Positions 26,727 to 34,836 of a stretch of DNA of 64,000 nucleotides are shown here, piece by piece. The stretch spans positions 617,315-681,314 of the forward strand of contig JAMCTG010000005.1 of the NCBI GenBank assembly GCA_023379005.1, read 5' to 3'. The position numbers were made by a program, and so were the translations under genes. This DNA is from Candidatus Babelota bacterium. Lineage in GTDB: Bacteria > Babelota > Babeliae > Babelales > Babelaceae. Within the stretch, counting starts at the first letter, position 1, and every line of letters begins with the position of its first letter. The notes under the pieces were generated by a model that made no database searches, was not told the origin of the DNA, and was given only the letters and a program-made list of their open reading frames with translations.

Positions 26727-27755
26727 TTAAAGACTTGCACCACGTAGCATCAAAAGTTCTACAATTTCATTCCATCCACGAGCTATAGCCATAGAAAGAG
26801 GAGTTTGTGGAGCAGATATTTTAAAGTTAGAATGGTTAAGAATGGGATTAGCTTTAAAATTAATATCTGCTCCGCTATCTACTAATATTGTAACTGCTTT
26901 TTTATCTCCCCTGTAAACACAGTATATTAACGGTGTCCATGATCCATTTTTTGTTGTTATAATTTGATTAACATTTGCTCCATTTTTAATAAATAACTCT
27001 AGGGCCAAATAATGACAATAAAAACAAGGATGCATAATGCCATTCGAATCAAAGGATGACCAAATATTATTAACATCATAGCCACGGTTAATTATCTCTT
27101 GAATTAATTCTAATGCTAGCGTTGATTTGTTATTTGTATTATAGGATGTGTAAGGTATGATGGCTTCTATTAAGCCTATATTGTCATGCCCAAAGCGTAC
27201 TGAACCAGAAAAGTTTGCTCCATTTTTAACTAATAAAAGAGCAGATTCTAAATCTTCTTTCATTATAGCATGTTGTAAAAGATTATATCCAAAATAAGAA
27301 GCGTCAGAAATTCCGTATTTTTTTTCTATTAATACAGCTGATCTAATATCTCCTAAGTTAATAGCATGCTCAATCAAGGATAGAATATTTTTACTTCTTG
27401 CGTTACATTCAAGTAATACTTCTATAGCTTTTGATTTTTTAAGTAATACAGCAAATAAAAGAGGGGATTTGCCATCTACCTCTAAATTTAAATCTGCTCC
27501 AGCTTGTATTGCATTCGTTATTTCTTCTTTCGAATCAAATAAAATTCCTTTATAAAGTTTTTCCTGAGCTGAAGAAGTATTTAATTTTGTTAATTCAATA
27601 TTAATATTTGCCCTGGTGTATTCTGGAATAGAATGATCAATATGTAAAATTTGATTTGTATTATTAATAATTTGAATGTTTTTCTGTTCAGCGATTGCAA
27701 GACAAATTGTCAAAGATGAAATGAGAATTGAAAAAAAAAGATTAAGAATGTTCAT
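26727..27755 (-). CDS. Secreted ankyrin-repeat protein
   Basis: A 342-residue protein with a signal peptide (about residues 1-22). A 40-residue linker is followed by ankyrin repeats: KGILFDSKEEITNAIQAGADLNLE, SPLLFAVLLKKSKAIEVLLEC, LLQHAIMKEDLESALLLVKNGANF, a Cys/His segment (HPCFYCHYLALELFIKNGANVNQ), TPLIYCVYRGDKKAVTILVDSGADINF and PLSMAIARGWNEIVELLMLRGASL. It probably binds a host protein. It lies 18 bp from the upstream gene 27774-28661. Confidence 0.85.
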   Translation of the reverse strand: MNILNLFFSILISSLTICLAIAEQKNIQIINNTNQILHIDHSIPEYTRANINIELTKLNTSSAQEKLYKGILFDSKEEITNAIQAGADLNLEVDGKSPLLFAVLLKKSKAIEVLLECNARSKNILSLIEHAINLGDIRSAVLIEKKYGISDASYFGYNLLQHAIMKEDLESALLLVKNGANFSGSVRFGHDNIGLIEAIIPYTSYNTNNKSTLALELIQEIINRGYDVNNIWSSFDSNGIMHPCFYCHYLALELFIKNGANVNQIITTKNGSWTPLIYCVYRGDKKAVTILVDSGADINFKANPILNHSNFKISAPQTPLSMAIARGWNEIVELLMLRGASL

Positions 27756-27773
27756 ATAGCTCCATTTTGTTAT

Positions 27774-28661
27774 TTATGATTTAAAAATCTGTTGATTTGC
27801 TTGATCAAGTAAGTTTTGGAATTCTTCGCGCGTTATATTAGTGTAAAATTGAAAAGAAATTGACTGATCTATATTGTTTTTATGCACGATAGCTAATTTC
27901 TTTATAAATTCATTTTCCTCAAGTAATTTATAAAATTTTTGAAAAAAAGATTCTGTTGTTAAAGAATCAAGCCGAATCAAGGCATTTACAATACCATTAT
28001 GTGAATTTCCAGATGAAAATTGGTCTATATATGCTTTGGCCGTGTTGGCAAATTCCTCTTGTTTCGGAATTTCTATTTGATTAAAAATAAAATCAAAAGA
28101 GCCAAGATTATTAAGATTTTCTACAACTTGGTTTATTGAAATAGAATAATAAGCATTATCAATCATTTTTTTACCTAATATCTGTGGATATTGGTTTATT
28201 TTAATATTTTCACCATTAATGATTATGTTTCTTATAAGCCTATGAGAATATTTTCCAATAATTTGAAACAACTCCCCAATTTGATTAAATCCTATCATTC
28301 GGCGAGATGGATTAGAACCTGACAAGATGCTAAGTTCAAGAATATAACTATCCCCAAATTGTAGAGGATTTCTTTTTGGCATCTCTAAACCAATAATTAT
28401 ATTTTTTGTTCTAGGAGCAAGACGTAAAATACCGTTATCACCTCTATTGCCATCTATAGTATAAGGAGGACATTTTTTCCCTGTTAATAATTCTGACGAA
28501 ATTATACTGATACCACCAAAACTCCCATAACTTTTTTTACTTTGAAATTTTTTTAAAATCAATTGTGCATCTGTATTATTAATAATTTCGCTAATATGGA
28601 CTACAGCATGAGCTGTAATGGATATTAAAGTAAAAAAAGAAAAAAATAAGCGAATATTCAT
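27774..28661 (-). CDS. Secreted hypothetical protein
   Basis: A 295-residue protein with a signal peptide (residues 1-19, ending AHA). The early mature sequence EIINNTDAQLIL resembles IQIINNTNQILHI in the following ankyrin protein, suggesting a shared short N-terminal motif. The remainder has beta-rich then helical character (NTAKAYIDQF, FFQKFYKLLEENEF). No known domain. It is probably in an operon with 26727-27755. Confidence 0.65.
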   Translation of the reverse strand: MNIRLFFSFFTLISITAHAVVHISEIINNTDAQLILKKFQSKKSYGSFGGISIISSELLTGKKCPPYTIDGNRGDNGILRLAPRTKNIIIGLEMPKRNPLQFGDSYILELSILSGSNPSRRMIGFNQIGELFQIIGKYSHRLIRNIIINGENIKINQYPQILGKKMIDNAYYSISINQVVENLNNLGSFDFIFNQIEIPKQEEFANTAKAYIDQFSSGNSHNGIVNALIRLDSLTTESFFQKFYKLLEENEFIKKLAIVHKNNIDQSISFQFYTNITREEFQNLLDQANQQIFKS

Positions 28662-28856
28662 GTCTGCCTTATAATTTTATTTACATTGAATTATTTTTAT
28701 TATCCTTTTATATTATCCAATTTGTCATAAATTGTAAAATTGTATTTAAATTTAAATGAAAACTGGAATATTTATAAATGTTTCTATATGTAACATTTTA
28801 CCTTATTTTTCATCGAAAAAATTGAAATATTGAAGGTAAATATTAGGCTGAATGTT

Positions 28857-29273
28857 TTATGGCAGGGCTGTTCTTTGTAATAATTCTATTATTGGTAAAT
28901 CCGGTTCAGGATAATCATAATTTGCAAGTTCTGATATTGTAACCCAAGCAATAGCCGAATGCTCATTGAGTTTAATTTCACCTTTGAAAGAAGGCACTTT
29001 AAAAACACACATATCAAATAAGACATCTTTATGATAAAAAGTACTTGTGCAAAAGTATTCTCCTACTTCTGCATGAATACCAAGTTCTTCAAAAAGTTCA
29101 CGCTTGAGACATTCTTGCAATGTCTCTCCAGCTTCAACTTTGCCACCAGGAAATTCCCATTTTCCGGGATGGCATTTTGATTGATCTGCACGTCGAGCAA
29201 TTAAAATTTTACCATCTCGTTCGATAATAGCAGCAGCTATAAATTTTTTATTGAAAGGTTGTGAATTCTGCAT
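28857..29273 (-). CDS. mutT: MutT-type Nudix hydrolase (8-oxo-dGTP diphosphatase-like)
   Basis: A 138-residue protein with the complete Nudix box GGKVEAGETLQECLKRELFEELG (GX5EX7REUXEEXGU; about residues 39-61). The N-terminal KILIARRADQSKCHPGKWEFPGG is characteristic of MutT rather than other Nudix enzymes. It sanitises oxidised purine nucleotides in the cytosol. It is followed upstream by a peroxiredoxin gene (24-bp gap), a sensible oxidative-stress pairing. Confidence 0.9.
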   Translation of the reverse strand: MQNSQPFNKKFIAAAIIERDGKILIARRADQSKCHPGKWEFPGGKVEAGETLQECLKRELFEELGIHAEVGEYFCTSTFYHKDVLFDMCVFKVPSFKGEIKLNEHSAIAWVTISELANYDYPEPDLPIIELLQRTALP

Positions 29274-29296
29274 TTTATTTCCATACTGTTTTCTAA

Positions 29297-29830
29297 CTAG
29301 TTAATATTGCAAGAAGTTGCTGAAATAGCCTTGAATTTAATACCTAGATATTTTAAAACATCTTCAGCATGTGTTTTAGAATTGATATTTGAAAAAACAT
29401 GAAGAATAATTCCAGATTCATTAATCAGATAGCTAATGCGGCTATTAATGAGTAATCCTTTTGCGCCATACAATTTAAATATTTTTGATTTAGGGTCACT
29501 CAAAAGAGTAAATGGCAAATTATGTTTTGCTTTGAATGCTTTATGAGTTTCTACTGAATCGCAACTTATTCCTAAAATTTCAATATTATTTTTTTTAAAT
29601 ATCTCGAAATGATCTCTAAAACCTTGTGCCTCTTGAGTACACCAAGCGCTGTCATCTTTTGGATAAAAATAAAGAATTACTTTTTTACCTTTATAATCAG
29701 CAAGACTATGTTTCTTGCCATCATCTCCCATAGATGAAAATTGCGGCGCCAAAGAACCTTTTTTTGTTTTTTTGCACTCAATAGAAAAAATTGAAAATAC
29801 CATAAATAGAATGAAAAGTGCTTTGAACAT
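29297..29830 (-). CDS. Exported peroxiredoxin (Bcp/AhpC-TSA type)
   Basis: A 177-residue protein. Signal peptide MFKALFILFMVFSIFSIEC, then the thioredoxin-fold core GSLAPQFSSMGDDGKKHSLADYKGKKVILYFYPKDDSAWCTQEAQGFRDHF with the peroxidatic Cys in AWCT (usually TPGCT; here SAWC). There is a C-terminal Cys (SATSCN) but no obvious resolving Cys five residues on. It reduces peroxides outside the cytoplasm. The gene lies upstream of mutT on the same strand. Confidence 0.87.
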   Translation of the reverse strand: MFKALFILFMVFSIFSIECKKTKKGSLAPQFSSMGDDGKKHSLADYKGKKVILYFYPKDDSAWCTQEAQGFRDHFEIFKKNNIEILGISCDSVETHKAFKAKHNLPFTLLSDPKSKIFKLYGAKGLLINSRISYLINESGIILHVFSNINSKTHAEDVLKYLGIKFKAISATSCNIN

Positions 29831-29874
29831 AATTAGAAAACTTTTTTTTATTTAATTTTGTTAATTCTTATGCA

Positions 29875-30798
29875 TTATTGGACATCTTGCATACAAGCAT
29901 CGATTTCTTGTAGCGAGCTTTTCACTGTTAATGTGCCACATTTTTTACTTTTAGGAAATGCTTTTTTAATACTTTCAATACGTCTTTGTTTGCAAGCTGT
30001 AATCGTTGCATCTTTTGCATCTCCAATGTTCTTAATAGTACTGCAATCAGCGTCTTTAATTAATTGGTTTAATTTTTTAATAAGTGTTTCAGCTTTTTCA
30101 TTGTAAGGATTAAAAATTTGTTCTTTTCTTAATTTATTTGCTTCAATCACAACTTGACTTAAGTCCTTTTGAGCTGTTTGTAAGTCTTTATTTATGTCAG
30201 AAGCTCTTCTTTGATAATCAGGAGAAGAAAATATTGCCGTTAAAGATTTTTTTTCATCAGCTATTTGTTTTTGATAATTTTCAATTTTTTTTCGAAGTTG
30301 ATCAATACTATTTTCAAGATCTTTTTTCCTAACATCTTCAGAAGATTGAAGATATTGAACCGCATAACTAACCCAACCTAATGCGTATTGGTTTATTGTT
30401 TTTGCGGTATTTAATATTTGATTTTCTTGTTTGAGAGCATCTTGTAATTTGGAAATTTCTGCTTGACTGTTAGCACTTCTTCCTTTCAAGTCTTCGATCT
30501 TTCTCTCAACATTATCAATTATTTCTTTGCTAAGCTCATTAAGCGATTTTTTTGCCTTGTTTACAGCTGCTTCAAATTTCTCTTTTTGAGGTGCCATTTG
30601 TTTAGCAATATTTTTTTCAGCTTCGATAATTTGTTTACGTGTTGCTTCAATTTCTTTTATAGTAGATTCCATTTCTGTCAATGCACGCAAATTTTTTAGA
30701 TATTTAGCTTTTAATGGATTAACTCGCTCCCAACTTAATGATAATAGATTAGTGCTATAAAAAATTAAAGACATCAAATAAATATACTTAACTTTCAT
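29875..30798 (-). CDS. Secreted coiled-coil protein
   Basis: A 307-residue protein with a signal peptide (residues 1-20) followed by long heptad-like helices rich in Lys, Glu, Gln and Ala (about residues 35-240), then a short C-terminal domain with four Cys (DCST, TACKQ, KKCGT, DACMQ). The layout recalls periplasmic spacers or adaptor rods. No family is recognised. Confidence 0.65.
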   Translation of the reverse strand: MKVKYIYLMSLIFYSTNLLSLSWERVNPLKAKYLKNLRALTEMESTIKEIEATRKQIIEAEKNIAKQMAPQKEKFEAAVNKAKKSLNELSKEIIDNVERKIEDLKGRSANSQAEISKLQDALKQENQILNTAKTINQYALGWVSYAVQYLQSSEDVRKKDLENSIDQLRKKIENYQKQIADEKKSLTAIFSSPDYQRRASDINKDLQTAQKDLSQVVIEANKLRKEQIFNPYNEKAETLIKKLNQLIKDADCSTIKNIGDAKDATITACKQRRIESIKKAFPKSKKCGTLTVKSSLQEIDACMQDVQ

Positions 30799-30949
30799 TA
30801 CAATTCCTCATCAAAATAAATTAATTTGATTTTAGAATAAAGTTTGAAATATATACAAGTCAATATAAGAATTTTTTTAATACAAATTTTGCAAGCATAA
30901 CGTCATGAACGTAATTTTTTTTTTAGATTATAAAAAGCAGTTAATATCA

Positions 30950-31801
30950 TCATATATTCTGATTTATATTTTTAAATATATTTTTTCTAATATTAGATGA
31001 TATTTTTAAAGTTTTCTTATCTAATTTCTTTTGCATAAATGGTATTTTATTAAGTATCACAGCGCGCCAAGGGTAAGAGCTAATGTCTTCATCATTTTTG
31101 ACATTTTCCAAACTTTTGTATTTTTCATTAAGTTCTGTAAATACTATTGCTCTATTAAATTTTATATGAGGCGGTATAACTGGATCATTCCAACGAGAAT
31201 CTAGTTCTATTTCACGTTCAATTACAACAATATATCCATAGCTAACGCATGCATTTATACATTTATGAAAAATTCTTTCTCTCTGTTTCTGCTTTTCTTC
31301 TTCTATATCAAGAGCAATCAAAAGAACTACAACATCAAAATTATTATTTTCTATTGATACTTGTTTATTGATTTCTTCTACTACGGTGATGTTTCCAGTA
31401 GGTAATCTTTTTAATAGGAGATTAAGCATATTTTTTGTAACTGGTCCGCCAAGAAGTACATTTTCATCACCTTTTAAAGGTATATATTCTAAAAGGTTGC
31501 TATGAAACTTTTTTTTGTAATTATAAATTTTTATTTTTGAAATTATTCCATAAATTAATGAAGCAATAAATACCATAATGACATATAAAAATCCTCCAAA
31601 AATATAAAATACAATTTCATATAAAGTGGAATTAGGTCTATTTGAGCGATAGGTACTGCTATGATAAGAACCCGATCTTGATGAACTTGAACGTGAGCCC
31701 GAGCGTGAGCCTGAAGATCTTGCGGTACTTTTCGGCCATGAAGAAATGTCTGCTGTGATAAAAAGTACACAGCATAATAGGATTTTACATAATTTTACCA
31801 T
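30950..31801 (-). CDS. Membrane protein with Ser/Arg-rich linker and methyltransferase-like domain
   Basis: A 283-residue protein: an N-terminal signal or anchor (residues 1-20), a low-complexity Ser/Arg/Gly linker (about residues 25-55), a strong membrane helix (about 61-90) and a C-terminal domain. That domain shows ENVLLGGPVTKNMLNLLLK, TGNITVVEEI, FDVVVLLIAL and CINACVSYGYIVVIER, which have the strand order of a Rossmann methyltransferase but lack a clear glycine-rich SAM loop. The function is unknown. Confidence 0.55.
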   Translation of the reverse strand: MVKLCKILLCCVLFITADISSWPKSTARSSGSRSGSRSSSSRSGSYHSSTYRSNRPNSTLYEIVFYIFGGFLYVIMVFIASLIYGIISKIKIYNYKKKFHSNLLEYIPLKGDENVLLGGPVTKNMLNLLLKRLPTGNITVVEEINKQVSIENNNFDVVVLLIALDIEEEKQKQRERIFHKCINACVSYGYIVVIEREIELDSRWNDPVIPPHIKFNRAIVFTELNEKYKSLENVKNDEDISSYPWRAVILNKIPFMQKKLDKKTLKISSNIRKNIFKNINQNI

Positions 31802-31908
31802 GCTATCTTTCCTATATATTATTTGCTCTTTTTATTTAAATTTATTTTTATTATTATCGCAATTGTTCAAATTTTTTGCTAATATAATTGAAAATATGGC
31901 CTTTTTTC

Positions 31909-31937
31909 TTGACAAAAAAGGATACAAAATATAGTTT
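31909..31937 (+). promoter_or_regulatory. Probable tRNA promoter
   Basis: TTGACA (31909-31914) with a weak -10 (TATAGT at 31930-31935 or TAGTTT at 31932-31937), about 20 bp upstream of tRNA-Lys. The exact -10 hexamer is ambiguous. Confidence 0.4.
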
Positions 31938-31956
31938 ATTAGAACTAATGCTATAA

Positions 31957-32032
31957 GAGCCGCTAGCTCAGTCGGTAGAGCAACAGCCTTTTAAGCTGTG
32001 GGTCGTTGGTTCGATTCCAACGCGGCTCACCA
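31957..32032 (+). tRNA. tRNA-Lys (anticodon UUU)
   Basis: A complete cloverleaf. Acceptor GAGCCGC/GCGGCTC, D-arm AGCTCAGTCGGTAGAGC, anticodon stem ACAGC/GCTGT with loop CTTTTAA (anticodon TTT), T-arm with GGTTCGATTCC, discriminator A and an encoded CCA. Confidence 0.97.
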
Positions 32033-32070
32033 GTCATTAGTCATTTTAAAAAAAATGAGCTAATGCCTGG
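32030..32070. repeat. Palindrome attached to the 3' end of tRNA-Lys
   Basis: A long hairpin in which CCAGTCATTAG-TCATTTT (from 32030) pairs with AAAATGAGCTAATGCCTGG (to 32070), followed by CTGG-CAGG-CCAG. The 5' arm begins with the CCA of the tRNA. The same element follows tRNA-Glu. Confidence 0.6.
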
Positions 32071-32182
32071 CAGGCCAGTTCTTTAAGTTCATTAATGAGT
32101 AAGAAGAGCCTGTATCTTATGCACCTATTCCATCATGCTTTTGATGGTTGAAAAAGCATTGATCAGCCAAAAATAAATTTAC

Positions 32183-32260
32183 GTCCCTATCGTCTAGCCC
32201 GGTCTAGGACATCGCCCTTTCACGGCGAAAACAGGGGTTCGAATCCCCTTAGGGACGCCA
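32183..32260 (+). tRNA. tRNA-Glu (anticodon UUC)
   Basis: A complete cloverleaf. Acceptor GTCCCTA/TAGGGAC, anticodon stem CGCC/GGCG with loop CTTTCAC (anticodon TTC), T-arm GGGGTTCGAATCCCC, discriminator G and an encoded CCA. It lies 150 bp after tRNA-Lys and is probably cotranscribed. Confidence 0.97.
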
Positions 32261-32284
32261 GTCATTTCCTTCAGAAATGCCTGG
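32258..32284. repeat. Palindrome attached to the 3' end of tRNA-Glu
   Basis: CCAGTCATTTC (32258-32268) pairs with GAAATGCCTGG (32274-32284) with one G-T pair, followed by CAGGCCAGT. It matches the palindrome after tRNA-Lys in its outer arms; the inner arms differ. Confidence 0.6.
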
Positions 32285-32315
32285 CAGGCCAGTCCAATAG
32301 ACCAAAAATAAAATT

Positions 32316-32573
32316 ATGTTCTATGTTTATTATCTTCGTTCCAAATCTTATCCAGATAAAACGTATATAGGTTACACTTCTAACTTGAAACAAAGATTAC
32401 AGGATCACAATTCTGGTAAATCTGTATATACAAAAGATTTTATACCGTGGCAGATAATCGGATTTTTAGGTTTTGATAAAGAAGAAAAAGCATTAAAGTT
32501 TGAAAAATATTTAAAATCCAATGCTGGCAGAATATTCTTAAGAAGATATTTTAATGATCCAGAATTGATATAA
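32316..32573 (+). CDS. Mini GIY-YIG nuclease-domain protein
   Basis: An 85-residue protein made of a GIY-YIG domain only: VYYLRSK (GIY equivalent), TYIGYTSNLKQRLQDHNSGK (YIG, catalytic Arg in KQRLQDH), and EKALKFEKYLKSNAGR with the metal-binding Glu. Relatives of this size are common in candidate-phylum genomes. The gene sits between TGGCAGGCC-type repeats next to two tRNA genes, which suggests a mobile or selfish unit. The true role is unknown. Confidence 0.85.
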   Translation: MFYVYYLRSKSYPDKTYIGYTSNLKQRLQDHNSGKSVYTKDFIPWQIIGFLGFDKEEKALKFEKYLKSNAGRIFLRRYFNDPELI

Positions 32574-32598
32574 ATTCAAAAATAAGTACAGGCCTGAT

Positions 32599-32620
32599 GG
32601 GCATTTTGCTAAAAATGCCC
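32599..32620. repeat. Hairpin downstream of the GIY-YIG gene
   Basis: Stem GGGCATTTT/AAAATGCCC (32599-32607 with 32612-32620), 26 bp after the GIY-YIG stop. It is preceded by CAGGCCTG and followed about 60 bp later by another TGGCAGGCCTG. It could serve as a terminator, although only a run of A follows on the plus strand. Confidence 0.45.
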
Positions 32621-32757
32621 ACCTAAAAAAAGATTTTGGTAAAGATAAAGCTTCCAGTCTTCGCTCTCTGAGCTTCTTCTGGCAGGCCTGCACATATGAA
32701 ATAATTTAAAATTATGTTATAATGAATATAATAATTTTTTGTATTCAATACTCTTAA

Positions 32758-33690
32758 GTGAATTTTTTTATGATTATGTCTATGTTGCGTCAACAACTCG
32801 TTGGCTGTATCAACATATCTTTACCCTTTCTTTTACTTTATTATTTAGCTCCTGACTATGCATTAAGCTTAGTGGGAATTGTCTTATATTGTTTTGCAGT
32901 GGGATCCTATGTAGGGTATGTGGCCTATGCTTCTACGAGAAATCAATCAAAAGGGCTTCTTTTCGCGCCTACTGGTGTGTATAAACAACAATTTATTGAT
33001 GAAATTATTCGATGTGGGCTTGAGCCTAAAAAAGTATTGGTACGCTATGCTTATACTGATGATGCTGTTGCAATGACGCTCTTTAATGTTATTGCTGTTG
33101 ATCAAATGGTATGGAACACAATCCAAGATGATCCTGAAGCATTAAAAGCAAGAGAAGTGGTTGAAAAACATGTTCTTCCGAATGTGCCTGAAAACAAAAA
33201 AGAAATGCATCAAGTAATAAAAAATAATCTCACTCCAAATGTTCAAAAATTTATTTTTAGACACGAACTCGCACATGTATTTTATAATTATTCATATAGG
33301 CGTGTATTAATAACAAGCATCATCGGAGCAGCCGCAGCCGGTATTGCTCTTGCTGTTGCTTTCAACGCTAACCCTATCTTGGGAGGTTTTGGTACCCTAT
33401 TAATAAGCATATGCGCCGGGGCTATAGCTGATCTACTATTTTCCTATGCAACGAATTTCTTTTTTAAATCATATGAAGAGAAGCGCGCTGATATATTTGC
33501 TACGCGTTTTAGCTCAAAAGAAGAAATAGAAGAGGCAGCAAATTTTTTTGAACAATATGAGCAAGCTGCCCGAAAATATCGAGAAACGTTTGGAAGTATT
33601 ATGTTTAAACTACCTACGACTATAGTAAATGGATATATTGATGGGATGCGCCGTGCTCAGTATCTGCGCGAAATTGCTCGACTAAGATAG
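32758..33690 (+). CDS. M48-like membrane metalloprotease, possibly frameshifted at the 3' end
   Basis: A 310-residue protein (GTG at 32758; ATG 32770 possible). Membrane segments at about residues 15-55 and 180-235, zinc motif HELAH (HExxH) at about residue 175, and the third-ligand-like EEKRAD (about residue 241). This is the topology of M48/HtpX-like proteases acting on membrane proteins. Removing one A at 33684-33685 would extend the protein as RLDSYRTCGSLHLS...LWQQIMQFYEK to a stop at 33766, so the present C-terminus may be truncated. Confidence 0.75.
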   Translation: MNFFMIMSMLRQQLVGCINISLPFLLLYYLAPDYALSLVGIVLYCFAVGSYVGYVAYASTRNQSKGLLFAPTGVYKQQFIDEIIRCGLEPKKVLVRYAYTDDAVAMTLFNVIAVDQMVWNTIQDDPEALKAREVVEKHVLPNVPENKKEMHQVIKNNLTPNVQKFIFRHELAHVFYNYSYRRVLITSIIGAAAAGIALAVAFNANPILGGFGTLLISICAGAIADLLFSYATNFFFKSYEEKRADIFATRFSSKEEIEEAANFFEQYEQAARKYRETFGSIMFKLPTTIVNGYIDGMRRAQYLREIARLR

Positions 33691-33776
33691 TTACAGAACT
33701 TGTGGCAGTCTACACTTATCCATTGATGAATTATGGCAACAGATCATGCAATTTTATGAAAAATAATTTTATAAAA

Positions 33777-34421
33777 TTATCTTAAATATTTTACAAACCA
33801 ATCTGCTGCAACTTTTGCAACTTGTTCTAAAGTTCCTGTCTCTTCAAATAGATGTGTAGCATTTGGAATTATGGAAATTTCTTTTACACATTTTAAATGA
33901 GCAAATGCAGTTTCATTTAATTGAATAACTTCGTCATCCCAACCGCCGACAATTAATAATGTAGGCGCCTTAACTTTAGGCAAAAATTCAAACGCTAAAT
34001 CTGGTCTTCCGCCGCGAGATACCACAGCAGAAATATGTTCAGGTAATTTTGCTGCGGCAATTAGAGCTGCAGCTGAGCCTGTGCTTGAACCAAAATATCC
34101 CAATTTAAAATGAGTAGTATTTTTATTATCTTTTAACCAACTAGTTACAAGAATAAGACGTTCTGCCAATAGTGGAATGTTAAATCGAAATTCTGCTGTA
34201 TATTGATCAACTTCGTCTTCTTTTTCTGTTAATAAATCAAAAAGAAATGTAGAGATTTTGGATTTATTTAAAACATCTGCAACATATTGATTTCTTTTAC
34301 TAAACCGGCTGCTGCCACTTCCGTGAGCAAAAACAACTAAGCCTTTTGAATTTGGAACCAAAGTTAAATTGCCATTTATTTTTGAATCTCCAACAGGAAT
34401 TGCAATCTCTGAAGATTTCAC
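33777..34421 (-). CDS. Alpha/beta hydrolase (dienelactone hydrolase-like)
   Basis: A 214-residue cytosolic hydrolase. Oxyanion region HGSGSSRFSKRN, nucleophile elbow GSSTGS (Ser near residue 112), acid GGWDDEV and catalytic His in NATHLFEE. Such enzymes cleave small esters; the substrate is unknown. Its ATG overlaps the stop of the upstream thioredoxin gene (ATGA), so the two are translationally coupled. Confidence 0.85.
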   Translation of the reverse strand: MKSSEIAIPVGDSKINGNLTLVPNSKGLVVFAHGSGSSRFSKRNQYVADVLNKSKISTFLFDLLTEKEDEVDQYTAEFRFNIPLLAERLILVTSWLKDNKNTTHFKLGYFGSSTGSAAALIAAAKLPEHISAVVSRGGRPDLAFEFLPKVKAPTLLIVGGWDDEVIQLNETAFAHLKCVKEISIIPNATHLFEETGTLEQVAKVAADWFVKYLR

Positions 34422-34732
34422 AGATTTTCCCCAATTGCTTTTTTTAAATTATTTTCAGGAATTTCACCAATTATTCTGCCAACTTCTTTTTTATTTTTAA
34501 TGAATATAAATGTTGGTAAAGACTCTACTGAAAGTTGAGATGCAAGATCTTTTGCTTCATCTATATCAAATTCAGCAAAAACATATTTTGTCCCAAGTTC
34601 TTTTTCTAATTTTTCAAAAATTGGCTTCATTCTTGCACAATGTGGACACCAGGATGCGAATGCATCAATAATAATTTTGTCCGATTTGTCGATAACATTT
34701 TGGATATTTTGCGGTGTTAAAGTGATAACCAT
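34418..34732 (-). CDS. Thioredoxin
   Basis: A 104-residue protein from the ATG at 34732, with GGGGTG just upstream; a GTG two codons earlier is less likely. The fold is complete: IIDAFASWCPHCARMKPIFE (active site CPHC rather than CGPC), the conserved cis-Pro in ESLPTFIFI and a C-terminal helix. No signal peptide, so it is a cytosolic disulfide reductase. The CPHC site is more oxidising than that of classical thioredoxin. Confidence 0.88.
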   Translation of the reverse strand: MVITLTPQNIQNVIDKSDKIIIDAFASWCPHCARMKPIFEKLEKELGTKYVFAEFDIDEAKDLASQLSVESLPTFIFIKNKKEVGRIIGEIPENNLKKAIGENL

Positions 34733-34753
34733 ATTCACCCCTTTTTTTAATGG

Positions 34754-34793
34754 TTCGATACACCCGTCATTTTAATAAAATGACGGGCACTCA
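34754..34793. repeat. TCGATACA-type dispersed palindrome, copy 2
   Basis: A perfect 11-bp stem CCCGTCATTTT/AAAATGACGGG (34763-34773 with 34777-34787), flanked by TTCGATACA on the left and CACTCACCATGA on the right. These flanks match, in decayed form, those of the palindromes at 17148 and 56349. No T-run follows on either strand. Confidence 0.6.
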
Positions 34794-34836
34794 CCATGAT
34801 TATTTTATAACATTCGGATGTTGCCAATAAAGAATA

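Noticed and set aside
31555..31770. A 71-codon frame with His/Val repeats opposite-frame to the Ser/Arg-rich gene
   Set aside because: It is a frame shadow of the low-complexity Ser/Arg coding sequence at 30950-31801; no start signal.
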